Below are positions 12,149-24,221 of a stretch of 64,000 bases of DNA, piece by piece. The position numbers and the translations under genes are program-made. The DNA comes from Patella vulgata. Lineage: Eukaryota > Mollusca > Gastropoda > Patellidae. Location: NCBI RefSeq assembly GCF_932274485.2, contig NC_065885.2, positions 30,331,062 through 30,395,061 on the forward strand, read 5' to 3'. Numbering within the stretch: position 1 is the first letter of the stretch; each line of letters starts with the position of its first letter. The notes below the pieces were generated by a model. The model did not search any database and was not told the DNA's origin. It saw only the letters and a list, made by a program, of their open reading frames with translations.

Positions 12149-12847
12149 CATCCTCGGTTACCCAGTGTACTCATTCCGTTCTACTCCACTATACCCTGGG
12201 TTAATCTATGGGAGAGACACGTTTTCAAGTTTTTGGAAAAGGAAGTTGGCAAAGGGAAGTAACAATCATCGGACAATGTTAGGCGTTGGCCTATTCTAAA
12301 TGCGTAATTATTAACAACCAATTATATATCATGTTAATGAAGATCAGACGTTCATATGATAATGTAGGGTCATTAGTTTTATTTAGAATCGTCCGTTCCC
12401 GGAATTTTATGTCTACGTGATATCGTTGACACATTAGTGTGAATCAAATTGCCAAGTATAGGCTCAATAATAATAAACAAAACAGAATGACATATTTCAG
12501 ACAAAGAACGAATAGTAATAATAATAACAAAAGTCAAACATATAGATGTTATACATATTTGAAATCAACAACACATACTACAGATTTCGATAATACAATT
12601 AAATATAGATAAATTATAAATATATACGTTATTAACATAAATCATTCAGTAAATGGACATGAATATGGTTATCTACCCTTATAAAACGAAGGCGAAACGA
12701 TTGGTTTGTAAACTGTTTTCTGATTGGTTCGTAGACTGTAGCTACATTCTAGGCCAGGGCAGATAATTTGAAATCGTGGAAACCCTATGGATTAACCCAG
12801 GGTATAGTGGAGTAGAACGGAATGAGTACACTGGGTAACCGAGGATG
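12149..12847. mobile_element. MITE family C with long perfect terminal inverted repeats
   Basis: The left arm starting CATCCTCGGTTACCCAGTGT (12149) is matched base for base, over about 58 bp, by the reverse complement of the right arm ending at 12847. The 600-bp interior is AT-rich with no transposase. A shorter, diverged relative lies at 27408-27785. The superfamily is not assigned. The element lies just downstream of an SDR gene. Confidence 0.85.
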
Positions 12848-12944
12848 GTGTAAGATACGAAATCTTGAACGAGGAGTTTTATAGGCTGAATAATAGAGAC
12901 TAGTGACTGGGGAGTCCCCTGGATGTAATAAAAGTAAGCAAATG

Positions 12945-13000
12945 AAAGGAGGTGGGGTTTAACGTCCTACTGTTCAGCTACGACTGGGCTAATAAAAGAG
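12945..13000 (-). mobile_element. Family II SINE 3' fragment
   Basis: GGGGTTTAACGTCCTACTGT and a CTGGGCTAATAAA motif are the reverse complement of the family II tail. Only the last 50-60 bp remain. Confidence 0.65.
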
Positions 13001-13040
13001 CACAAGTCCCAAGATTGTATTTCATTCTTACTTTCGTTGC

Positions 13041-13260
13041 ATGCTCTGTTTGTCAACTGTTCACATAATTATTCTGTATATATTTGTCAACTATTCACAT
13101 ATTCAGGATATATTTGTCAACTATTCACATATTCTGTATATATTTGCCAACTATTCACATATTCTGGATATATTTGTCAACTTTTCACATATTCTGGATA
13201 TATTTGTTAACTTTTCGCATATTCTGTATATATTTGTCAACTTTTCACATATTTGTATCA
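13041..13260. repeat. 30-bp tandem array, about seven units
   Basis: The unit reads approximately TATATTTGTCAACTATTCAC plus ATATTCTGGA, repeated at 30-bp spacing with point changes. Because 30 is a multiple of three, it keeps long frames open, but these encode only low-complexity repeats and are not taken as genes. Confidence 0.9.
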
Positions 13261-13520
13261 TTTGCTTGATAACAACGAGGGTATCCTCCTGGAAACGTCG
13301 CAAAGTTTTAAACTAAGTAATTGTGTATCAATATTATTGTACTTGTGTTAGTCACTGGGTGTTGTCCTATTCAGTACCACCTCTGGCTGGACAGATATAC
13401 CAGGCGTAAATAAAACCATGTGAATCCTGTTTATAAATATCACATATTTCCAGCAAAGATGTCTTGGTGTCGTTATTAATCAAATCGTTGAATGTTTTTT
13501 GTTGCAACTGCCATTTCATT

Positions 13521-13700
13521 TAATAGAACACAATTTTTTATGGGAAACAATCACTGGTTTATTCTAAAAGCACGACGTTTCGACAAGTATCCTCTTATCG
13601 TTATCAAGCACAATGATAACGATAAGAGGATACTTGTCGAAACGTCGTGCTTTTAGAATAAACCAGTGATTGTTTCCCATAAAAATTGTGTTCTATTAAT
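13521..13700. repeat. Near-perfect 86-bp-arm hairpin element
   Basis: The left arm (13521-13606) and right arm (13614-13700) are nearly exact reverse complements around a 7-base centre (AGCACAA). The inner arm reads CGACGTTTCGACAAGTATCC...TTATCGTTATCA. Related hairpins at 13875-14005, 37900-38178 and 1255-1400 share the GTTATCA / GAAACGTC core and the outer TTCTAT.GGA sequence. Confidence 0.92.
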
Positions 13701-13754
13701 GTGTTTTCCAATCGCTAAATGCCACTTAAAGATTATGCCATTTCATTTGTAACA

Positions 13755-14470
13755 TTTTATTATACGCCCACATTTTCAAGGGGACGTATATTGTCGTCGG
13801 CCCTGCCTGTTCGTCTGGACCTCCGGACGTCCGCCCGTCTGTCCGTCCGTCCACAATTTGTTAATACAGGTCACAATTCTATGGAATACAATTACTGCTT
13901 ATTACTGAGCGACGTTTCGACTAGGCCTCTCTAGTTTGATAATGACTAGAGATGCCTAGTCGAAACGTCGCTCAGTAATAAGCAGTAACTGTATTCCATA
14001 GAATTGGTAGCCTTTATACTCCAGTTCAGTTAATAATACACAATTTGTTTATGGCCACTACACAGGTCAGAATTTTTATGGATTTTGAAGAAACTTGAAA
14101 TATAGGTTTATATCCCAAAGATCGCGGTTCCTTTCGATAATAGCATGTATCGGACCGTAAGTTCATGGAATTTCGCCCCTGATTATGGTCCCAATTTTTA
14201 TCCGATTTTGATAAAAGTTAAAATGTATGTTTATTAGCCATATTGGACCGTAACTTCTTCGATTATGCCCCTGATTGCACGAAAAACCGCGCTTTTAGCT
14301 TGTGGACCCTCTAGATCCTCTAGAGATCACAATTTTTATCCGATTTACAAAAACCGTTCAATTAAATCACCGTTACACCATAACGATAGAGGTGAGTTCG
14401 AATTTCGTGAAAATTGGACCAAAACTCCCAGACAAAATGGCCGCCGCTCGTGCGCAAATAGTGTAAGATA
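13755..14470. mobile_element. Foldback-type repeat family D (CCCACATTTTCA end), partial copy
   Basis: It starts TATACGCCCACATTTTCA, then GTCCGTCCACAATTTGTTA, and continues with phrases such as AAACTTGAAATATAGGTTTA and CCCAAAGATC that recur in SRPRB introns at 28755-31166 and 33010-33825. The hairpin at 13875-14005 is inserted in it, with ACAATTTGTT found on both sides. Confidence 0.7.
13875..14005. repeat. Hairpin element nested inside repeat family D
   Basis: Arms of about 59 bp run from AATTCTATGGAATACA to the matching right end at 14005. The inner arm holds GCGACGTTTCGACTAGG. The centre is TTTGATAATGACTAGAGATG. Same family as 13521-13700. Confidence 0.88.
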
Positions 14471-15602
14471 ACCTTGCTCTTTATCGTACATTATGACAAC
14501 ATAATATGAGTCTACAATTTATAAATAGATACCCAGTCATTGAGCGAAATAAGAGATACAACAATGAAATTGATAATTCTATGAAAGTAAGTGTTTGCAT
14601 TTCTGTTTTATTGTTTTTGATATAGTTATTATTATTTCTTAAACGCGGTTATGAAGTGTCAAGTTTCCTTAACGTACATGCCAATGAAGGACAGAGTACA
14701 CTTTCTTTGTCCCCCCCCCCCCACTTTACGAACCCGGGACACCTTATTCAGGAGGCTTTGACCTCTTGAATACGGATTACCCCGTTTCAGTGGAAGATAT
14801 AGGCTTTATTAATCTAGTTATAGGTGGTTATATACGACCACTGCCCCCACCACCCGCTCCACGTGACCCAATAATGGTTGATATGCATTTCTTTATATTA
14901 CCAATAAAAAAATAAAACAAAAGAAAGTTAATGGCATCACATAGATAACAGATCACACCCTTACCGGAAGAAACTGGAAGTGATAGTGCAACGTGCTCGA
15001 GGTGCCCTTATACCTTAGTGTAGCCCACCACATACAGACAACCACACAGCCATCCAAACAATAATCCCGAGTATAGATATGGATATTATTACAGGGAATC
15101 TATAATGAAACGGTTATGTAATGGAATATAAACACCAAAACACCAGTTTATAATACAGTTTGATTTATTTTTTTATTTATTTTTATTTTTTACGTTGGTA
15201 AAAGTACAGTGGTGCAAAAAAGTCAACAGGGCAAACCAGTTCAACATCAAGTAATTTAGAATACAGTAATTTGTCTCTTCAATTTCAAATCTACATTCAG
15301 GTTATCGAATACAGAGGTGAAATACACGTATATGCTTCACAAAAGTGTCTTTTATCGAACGTGCACTTGGCGACCTGACTAAAAGTAGGTGTTTAATAGT
15401 CACGAATCGGAATTTAGATTACATGTATATCCAGGTTCGGAATCCATTGTAAAGTTTTCCAAATCCAAACTACAGATCGGATATGAATCTACGAACCGGG
15501 CAGATTCCAAATGGCCTCTTTCATCAAACCCTTTTCTTCTTTAGGATCGAATTCGATGTTCTCCACCTTTAAATTAAAATTCTTTATCTTGTGAATAAAA
15601 AA
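14471..15602. other. Intergenic region before the second complete SDR gene
   Basis: No gene recognised. A poly-C tract lies near 14711. CTTCTTTAGGATCG at about 15536 resembles the acceptor-like CTTCTTCAGGGTTG before the upstream paralogue's ATG, so a shared 5'-UTR exon boundary is possible. Confidence 0.45.
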
Positions 15603-18600
15603 ATGGGAGCCGATCTTTCATATCCACAAGTTGTGATATCACCTGAACGAACATATATAGTCACAGGTGGAAATACAGGTAAGTAGGTACTTATTACCTT
15701 GATAATAACAGGGTTACGGGAATGAAATGAAATGGAATGCGGTTTAATGTCCTGCTGTTCTGCTCCGATTGGGCTAATGAATACGGGCATACGCCATAGA
15801 GTGTCCTATGAGTGAAAATTTTGCCCGCCTACTCTTATATCGAATTCCAACAGCCATGGGACCTCAGTTTTTCGTTTCTTACGTAGTCCCTTGTCAGGCT
15901 CTGTCCCGCATTATTGACAAGGGGACACACGCCGAAAATCCCGATAACCTTTCTCGGCCAACACCGGGATCGAACACGGAACCTCAAGTTTAGAACCGAG
16001 GTCTTACTCACTAAGCCACCGCGGCTCCCACAGAATTAGTCTATGTCCAATGTTAACTTGCGATCGGTCAACACGAGAGGTAATTCATACCGTCTCTACA
16101 ACACGGGTTACAAAACTGCAACAGAACGGGTCTTTTATAATTATCAAAGATTATATTTATATTTACAAGTACTTTCCATCCATCACACTAAAGTAACGTA
16201 CCCACGGTTACCTCGTCATGATAATACGCCATCCATGTAGCTGGGACAGTAGATAGTTGATCAATGTACAGCACCCATGGGTTAGGTATCCGTACTTACC
16301 GTATTACCTGAATAAAAAGCAAAAATCAATCGATTCCATCCATAAATCAAAATACAGTCTTGGGTCTGCAATGTTCGATTAGAGTAATCAGGTTTATGTG
16401 AAAGGAAAGGTATTGTTTTAAGTTTTTTGGTATTTTTCGACAACCGACTGATGAAACAAATCCACCATAATTGTTATTAATTGATGTCGCAAAGGTTAAT
16501 CAACTAGTAATGTTCTTAACCGTAGCTTGAAAAATATGTCCTTTGCAGGTATTGGATTTTGCATTGCTAAAGAAATTGCTAAAATGGGCGGTCGTGTTAT
16601 TATTGCCTGTAGGAATATGAGCAAAGCTGAAGCGGTAAGATATAAATTATATTAAATGAACTGCGAAAATTTGTTAATCGTGTCCATTTGATGAACCTTA
16701 TGCTATCTACTGTGTTGTCTTTTTTGTGTGTCATAGAATAATCTCCGAGAACCTTCTTCATTCTAGTTTGGATTGCTCAAATTAAGAGACATAATTTTTA
16801 AAGATTTCAAAAGCACCCCAACATTCGTAATGAAGTTTAGTATAATATTTCGTGATTAAGTCTCCAGATCTACATAATATATCAACGGGTATTGTGTGGT
16901 GATCTCGGTCGGGCCAAGCCGCTTTAATCCTAAATAAGCAGGAGAAATATTACTTCTTCATGCTTTCAAAAGTTAATGAGCAATTACGTTCTAAATACCT
17001 GTAGGCTATCAATCAGATGCAGGAAGAATACGAGAAAGAATTGAAAGAAAAACAAGAAAATGTTCAGGAAACAAACAGAACAGAACCAAAACTATTGAAT
17101 GTTGAAATGATGGAATTAGATTTAGCATCTTTTGATAAAACAATGAAATTTATAGAAGAATTTAAAACCAGAAACTGTCCTTTACATGTTCTGATTTGTA
17201 ATGCAGGAGTGGTTACTGCCAGTAAAGGTAATTCATTTTAGAATACCCCGTTTTCAAAGGCTATTAGATTATCTTAATTTACTCTCAATAATTTGTATGT
17301 ATTATAAGATAATTTCGATTTCATATACAGATAAGACATTTAATTGATTTTTCTGAAGTATTCTTGGCATGACAATTGAATGAAAGCTGATGTTGTAGAA
17401 GAGAGTATTTTATGTGCGACAGAAAATACGGTTTTTTGTTATTTGAAGATCTGGGCGTATGCAGGATCTTTATATTATATCTAATATGTGGTGTAGATCA
17501 ATATTGGAGTTTTCTTTTTGGGTTACAAATACCAGATATATTTCAATGATAGTCTAACCCCTGGAAACTATCTACCCCTTTTTAAAGGAATACTAACGCC
17601 GATATCGCTGAGTTGTCCGATAGAGTTGGAGACTATCCAACCACTTTGTGTCTGCACAGACGCGTTTATAACTCAGATGGGTGCTCTTCATGCTTTCTGA
17701 ATCGGGTTGTTTTTCAGCGAGTAATAGAAATGGAATGGCATGTGGTATCAACCGGCTTAATGAGGACGGCCAGCTCTTCGTTGATTTCCAAGTCAAAGGT
17801 TCTTTTAAATTTGAGGAGGGGGGGGGCGAATGGTTAGCACGTGCGCGCTGTATCATAAGGTCTGTCATTGAGTCAACTGGTGTGGTTTCGATACCATATG
17901 TAAAGAAAGAAACTTTTTAATTTCAAGCAAAATTTGAATCTAACTTATACATAGTGATTCTGACTTACACATTAGCATATACATGTATTGCCCTTCAAGT
18001 CAATCGATAAATTATAAATCTCAGATAAAGGGGGGTACTATTTGGTACACGACTGGTTTTAAAAATTTGCCACTTATTTCATTTAGACCTGAAGCGTACG
18101 TTACTAATATCAATACAGACAAGCATGTACTTGTCACAGTTTTCGTGCTGTGTCTGATTTCTGGAATTGGTATGTCTGTGTTTTTAGAAAAGCTTTAGTA
18201 TACAATAAAATTAGTAGACGGATTTAAATGAAACATTTTAGAAAGCTTTTTTCTTGAAGTCTTTTCCATGCATACCCAATCAGAAAACTGACGGATCCAA
18301 ATCTAACACACTAACACACTTCCTTGAAACTATGTATACCCGTCTGTCCTTCCGAGGAGAAAAAAAAGCGGCAGCTAAAAATATCATCTGAAGGGGTATG
18401 GGTGGGTACGGAAAGTTCATGCTGCACAGCCCTCTCTCATACACCTTTAATATCTGTGTTAAGTAATTTAGAAATTGTATACCCCATGAAATGATATTAC
18501 AGTATTTTATTGTTATTTATTTGTATATTATAGGAATAAAAGATGATGGATATAGAATGGTGTTACAGTTTAATTGTTATAATGTATATTGTAGAAATGA

Positions 18601-21600
18601 TAGATGTTTGATTTGAAATTATGTTACAGTATTGTAATTGTTATATGTATAATATAGAAATGACAGAGGATGAATATATGATCTTACAGTATTTTAATTA
18701 TATGTATTTTGTAGAAATGACAGATGATGGATATGAAATGATGTTACAGTCCAACTATTTGTCGCATCTTCTGATTACTCTACATTTTCTACCAATTCTA
18801 CAAAAATCTGGTGACGATGCTAGAATCGTCAATGTGTCTTCAGACGCTTATTATATGGGAACATTTGACCCTACAAATTTAAATTGTGAACGTTCTTTCG
18901 GTAAAGTGGGTATCTACGGGAATTCAAAACTATTTCAGGTAAATACATTCATTTGATAAACAGATTGCTTTGGGTCCGGCATCCGTCATCTTTACAGATG
19001 CATAGACCGTAACTGTTCACTGGCCAACTACTTAATTATTCAGTACGTAAAAGCTTTTGACGAAATGGTATATTTTATTTGAATTACAATATGGATTTGA
19101 CCTGCAATTTCGAGTGAAGTTATAGCATACTATAAACATATCCGCCGCACACATCATCGTAACCAAACCATAGATATGTTGCCCTTCCGCCTCTAAACAA
19201 TGAATATGAATCAAAACATGACAGAAAAGTCAAACCATCTTCTTGGATTATTAACCTAATTGGCCATGCAAAGGGGGAGAAAATGGAGAGAGGATGGGGT
19301 TTCAAGATGGTGCAACTTAATGGAGATCTGCCTCAAAAATACTCGCCATATTCTATAAATTGAGACGGCATCTTAATATAGGAATTTTTAGATATTTTTG
19401 CACAATTTATACCTTCCATCCTAACCACTTATGGATTTCAACCAGACTTTGTATGTATGCTGCTTGCGTAGTGCGCATTCAGATTTGTTTTAATGAAATT
19501 CAAATTAAAATGTGTAAAATTTAGACATTTTCCACATGGGCACTTTGAAGAGGCAAATCTAGATGTTTTATAGTTATATAATATTTTTTAGTAATGCTGA
19601 TTATATGGTATACCTCTTCAAATTTTGCATGATCTAAGGAATGTGGAAGTGTCGACTTTAAAGGCTCATTATATACATGCAATATCTCCTTGTCGCAAGA
19701 TTTAAATATAAGATAGAGAAATTATTAATATATAGAACATAATATATAACCACGGATGGGGGATTACTTCCATTTCAGCTATCGTTTTAATTTAGACTGC
19801 AGACCTTACTAATATGTTATGCCTATTGTTCAAACCTGACAAAGCATACGTACTAGATTAAATTACTTATATTATATTGTTCTTCAGATTATGTCTACAT
19901 TGTGGTTGAGTCGACATTTAAAATACCCCACTGTATCAATCACTTCCTGTTATCCGGGTATTGTTAACACTCGACTGTTATATGCCACGGCAATAGGTCG
20001 TCTGCTAAGTAATTGTAAGTTTATAATGAATAGCCCCCTCCTTTTAATCGAGCTAGTTTAACGGCGATTTTCGCGTTACGACGATCTAAATGGGGGTTTC
20101 TAGTCACCGTATACCTCTCCACATGGTGCTCGTTTACCCCCAGGTATGTTAGACAACTTAAAACAAGCGTTATTTGTTTGTCAGCGACATCACTTCGATA
20201 AGAAAGCGGACGTTAAATAACGTTACTTCACACACGGCTCGATGGGTTAAAATCTCAGCCCTTGACTAAATTCATTTATCAACACTGAAGTTTCTTCGGC
20301 GTTGGGCACTGTGCCTTGGAGTTCACGTTCACTGATACTAAAGTGGGCCTGTTTAAAGCTTGTTCCCTAATCCTTGTCAATATATAAAATATTGTTTATA
20401 TAACAATCCGAAGTATAATAGGTTGTCGGCGATATGTTTTTGGCCACATAGCAAACAACGCATAGCTGACAATCTCTGGGGAGGCCTTAGATTTAAAAGA
20501 TATTCCAATTTATATAATATACAAAATAACCTAAGATGTACTTCATTATTGACATTCCAAAACCAAAATCAACGTTTACTGTCTTGTTTGTAATTATAAC
20601 CATTAATCTGAGTGTTGTTTTTTTTATCAGTTTATCCTAGAACTCCACTAGATGGGGCTGCAACTATTATCAAGGCTGCTACAGACCCCGAGTTTAAAGG
20701 TGTAACTGGTGTATATATAAAAGATTGTAAAACAACCTCAACTACATCTTATGCAAAGTATGTTTGGGGTTCTTTTTGGAATTACCGCTCTCCATATTCT
20801 TTTTCAAAGAAAAAAATCGGACACATTTGTTTTGGTTGGTAAACTTATTGTCGGGGATATTCGGTTGAACTTTCCGGAATTAAATTCTCTCAACCAAGAA
20901 CAACCTCGGGAGCTTGGAAACATGAAAGTCTCTTTCAAGAATAACGCGATCCTAAAAACATCGGTGGGTGAGTGATTTAAGGCGCTATCGGACAATAAAA
21001 TCGACCTTTTTTAAAAATAAAAGAAGGAAATTTTTCAGGTGGCTAGTTTTGATCAATCATTTCTATGTCGAAAGTTAAAACTGTGGAAGCATTTCATCAC
21101 CACCTCCTAATTTTGTGGTGGAAGCGGTCTTGTTAAAATCAGTTGACGAACAAAGTTGATATTGTGTTATAGAACAGACTAGCCTCGGTTTCACAAAACA
21201 TTCTCAGATTTAAGTTGATTTAACTAAAATATAGCCTCGTTTTAATGTATCTAATATATCAATAAGAAACTATGCGCAAAGTTTTGTGTTTCTGGATCAA
21301 AGATATTTCTCATAAACATAAAATCTTAACTTAAGTCTAAGAATGCTTTGTGAAACCTGGGCCTGTTCCTCTCCCACTTTTAACGTATCGAGTGAGAAGA
21401 GGTTTCATACGACTTACTTGCGCCAAAATCTGATTATGCCCCTCTTATAATAATAGAACAGTACATAATAGACTATAGGCATAAATTTTCGCCTCAGGCT
21501 TTTCCATCCCACAAGAGCTTGTTTAGGTGACTGCTGAAACATGTTCGATGTGTGTGATAATTTCGGTTGATACCATTGCACTTTTGTCAGTTCGGAACGT

Positions 21601-21829
21601 TCCAAACTGACAATGGAACATTGTCACCGTTGAGATTATCGCAAGTTGTAACCGAAGGTGATAATGTCATCAGCGTTGTTGATCTCAGATTCACGAAATA
21701 TCTATATTTTCTTCCAGGAGAGTTGATATCCAGAATCAGCTGATAGATTACAGTTTACAATCAATGTCTAAATATTTACCAACAGATCTAAAAGATTGCA
21801 TAGATTACGAAGATCAGGGTTCTACATAA
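15603..21829 (+). CDS. SDR-family NADP(H) oxidoreductase, second complete copy, 7 exons
   Basis: Exons 15603-15678, 16549-16634, 17005-17227, 18715-18938, 19888-20014, 20631-20757 and 21718-21829 give 324 residues. Every exon has exactly the same length as in the copy at 7021-11904. The Rossmann motif TGGNTGIG (21-28), NAG, NVSSDAY with the catalytic serine, and YGNSK are intact. Exon 3 is almost identical to the paralogue at DNA level, while exon 5 differs more (HPGLVKTQLSQ in one, YPGIVNTRLLY in the other), so the substrate pocket may have diverged. The ATG is set by the shared MGADLSYPQV. Intron 3 carries a striking array of exon-4 acceptor units (18485-18749). Substrate unknown. Confidence 0.9.
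15721..16028 (-). mobile_element. Family II SINE
   Basis: On the minus strand it has a tRNA-like head (GCCGCGGTGGCTTAGTGAG, then GTGTTCGATCC-type B box near 15966) and the tail GACATTAAACCGCATTCCAT. It lies in intron 1 of the second SDR gene, nearly full length. Confidence 0.82.
17815..17905 (+). mobile_element. Family I SINE 5' fragment
   Basis: A G-rich start, GGCGAATGGTTAGCACGTGC (A-box region), ATTGAGTCAACTGGTGTGG and GTTTCGATACC (B-box-like). It is truncated after the B box, in SDR intron 3. Confidence 0.8.
18485..18749 (+). repeat. Tandem array of exon-4 splice acceptor plus exon head
   Basis: After a partial unit (18485-18502), units at 18503-18568, 18569-18629, 18630-18689 and 18690-18749 each contain an AT-rich tract, a TAG acceptor, a version of AAATGACAGATGATGGATAT, and a closing TTACAG. 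The last unit is the genuine start of exon 4. The acceptor of the preceding unit (exon start 18658) is 57 nt upstream and in frame, with no stop in between, so its use would add 19 residues. Units further upstream contain stops. Confidence 0.85.
21187..21362. mobile_element. MITE family B
   Basis: Inverted ends GGTTTCACAAAACATTCTCA and AGAATGCTTTGTGAAACC bound about 175 bp of AT-rich sequence containing TTTAACTAAAATATA and TCAAAGATATTTCTCA. A second copy lies at 37265-37472. It sits in intron 6 of the second SDR gene. Confidence 0.75.
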
Positions 21830-22002
21830 TATACAATTTTGGATCATGAACAAAATAAATTTTCCGACAAAAGACTTTCGGGAAAAGATACACCTATTCA
21901 CATAATAATCGTAACAGAAAAAAAACAATAGCTATTAAATGGTATATTCATATTATATCCTGAAAAGAGTTCATGTACGAAATTTGGCTATGTTTTTCTC
22001 AG

Positions 22003-22118
22003 GAAAGCTGGTATTCCGAATAAACTGAAGGATTACATTTAACTAAAATTGTCTAAATATTTACTACAAGATCTAACCACTATATACTTTAGATTGTCAA
22101 AAGAAAGGTTCTACATAA
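22003..22118 (+). pseudogene. Relict SDR terminal exon
   Basis: A CTCAG acceptor is followed by a degraded copy of the SDR last exon: GAATAAACTGAAGGATTACA, TCTAAATATTTACTACAAGA, and a final GGTTCTACATAATATACA identical to the end of the functional exon at 21718-21829. The frame has stops and an indel. It is either a duplicated terminal exon or the last remains of a fourth tandem gene. Confidence 0.72.
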
Positions 22119-22129
22119 TATACAGTTGC

Positions 22130-24221
22130 GACGACCCCGCCCATTCATTTATTTTGAAGAGGCGGGGGGGGGGGGGATATCCAATCAAAGATTGAAATTA
22201 AACCAAGTTTTTTTTTAAATTTTAACATTTTCATGTTAACGTTGTTGTATAAACTTCGTTTCAATAAACAGTTTATATATCTGTTTTTGTATATCCAAAA
22301 TGTCTTCTGAGTACTACGCTATATACTTGAGTAATGGGAGCATGCAATCAGCGAGTTGGTCTCCGGCATCCCCAAACCTCTGCACGTCACTTCTTTCCGG
22401 TAAAGATGGAATATGTGCAATTAATTAAAAATCATTATTAATGTAACAATAGCCATTTAGAGGTACTAATATCTAACTATATAGATGAATCCATTCTGAT
22501 TAAAGATATTATACAATTTCATTATGTGAGTTTATATTGTGATAAATAACAAGCTATCATTACTTTAGTTAGTCAATACAGATTGTTCATACTATAATAC
22601 TTTACATTCTTACATTATATTTTGTACATATAAACGTTTTGTATTTATTTCAAATCTTGTTGATAATAAAAATTTAACGAGAGAATCGCTAACGCTGCAA
22701 TATACGTCCACATCCCTGCTTTGTTTGGTATGGTCCTTTTTAAAATGAAGAGAATGAAATATGAAATGGCTGTAATATGACAAGAGGCAAAGAAGGCTAG
22801 GCGTTGGATTTGTGTTACCAAATTTACAGAGAAAAATATTAACAAAACAGTGGGTGTGACACCATCCCATGGCAGGGGGTTGGGGCATGCCCAAAATAAA
22901 TAGTTGCTGTCTTTACGGTATAAGGAATAACTATGCAAAGTTCCAAGATGATCCATTCAGACGATAAATACAAAAACTGTGTGTGGCTCTGCCCCTGGGG
23001 GTTGGATATGAAACAGTATTAATAGGTACCACCCTGTTATTGGAATGATTGATATGCTGAATTTGAACAAAATCTGTTAATTATTGCAACCTGTAGAGTA
23101 TTTACAGATAAAAGTTAACAAAAAAGTGGGTGCGGTACCACAATTTGATCTCATTGATATGCACCTCACTTTCGACTCTGTACTACTAACTAGCGAAGAT
23201 ACCTTTAATAATTCAAATTCTTTCAGCTCTAAACATGCACAATGCAAAGCAATGAATTTTGTTGTCATTGTAATCGAACTACATACAATACATACAATAG
23301 AGACTAGATGTCTGGAACTGCCCTGTCCTGCCCTGGCCCTAATGTCTCTAGGGGCCTTAAATGAACAGCTGTGATCTGAACGCACCATAGCTTTGTATTT
23401 GGATTTTTAACTTGTTATATTACTGCAGTATATGTTTCAGTGAGGTAGGTCTACGGCTATGTAGGCTATACCCCAACCGATTTATGGCCCGGAAAATACA
23501 CACGTTTCGCTCCAAGCGATGAAATGGAAGTAGAACTGAGCCCTATCAATTTTCCCAGTTCCTGTCCATTTCTTACAAAATCTCGGTGTATCCTGTATGG
23601 CAGCCGCTTGTTTGGTTATAAAAGTGTAAGCTTGGTGATAATTCAGGAAGTTATTATTCCACTTCTGGTGAGCCTTTGTTTTGGTCACGACTAATTGGTC
23701 ACGATTTCAGAAGGTTTATTCTGACATAGTTGAGCTGATATAGGCGACGGAAGAAGCCAAATTGAACATATCAAGTTCTGTGTGGGAAATCGTGAGTTTT
23801 TGTCTGAATTCAAGTGGGGGGGGGGGGGGTAGAGATTAATACCCACCACTAAACCTTCATGTCCGGAAACCGTGCTTCGTCAATAAAACCTTAAAATAGA
23901 CCCTGCCACTGTGTAAGTATTGTACTTGTGTCTAAAGATATGTGATCACATAACACATCTTGCGAACTTTGGGCACTGGATGTAACGGTAGCTGCTTAAA
24001 TCGAATGCACTGTCAACTCTGACAAAACAGGCTGAATTGACAGGCAGATCTCGAGATTATATGTCCCATTTCTGATCCTCTTGTTCACAAGAATTTGCTC
24101 TCAGCAATGACATAAAATGTCAGGAAATTGGAAATCAATAACAATCATTGTGTGACACGAACTTCTAGATCCGCTACTGCCCTACGTATCACCGTAAACA
24201 ACCTCTAAACCATGAAGAGAA
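22130..24221. other. Intergenic region between the SDR cluster and SRPRB
   Basis: No gene recognised. A poly-G tract lies near 22164 and another near 23815. An AATAAA lies at 22265. About 22820-23000 resembles a repeat at 60820-60940 (shared TAGTTGCTGTC/TAGCTGTCG, AAGGAATAA and GATCCATTCAGA), a diverged dispersed repeat of unknown type. Confidence 0.45.

Noticed and set aside
13041-13316. 61- and 91-codon frames with repeated histidine/isoleucine/phenylalanine
   Set aside because: Produced by a 30-bp tandem repeat whose length is divisible by three.
13521-14005. Calling the hairpins hammerhead ribozymes
   Set aside because: The conserved CUGAUGA is only partly matched (TGATAAYGA), and a cleavage triplet and third stem could not be assigned by eye. 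Kept as a question only.
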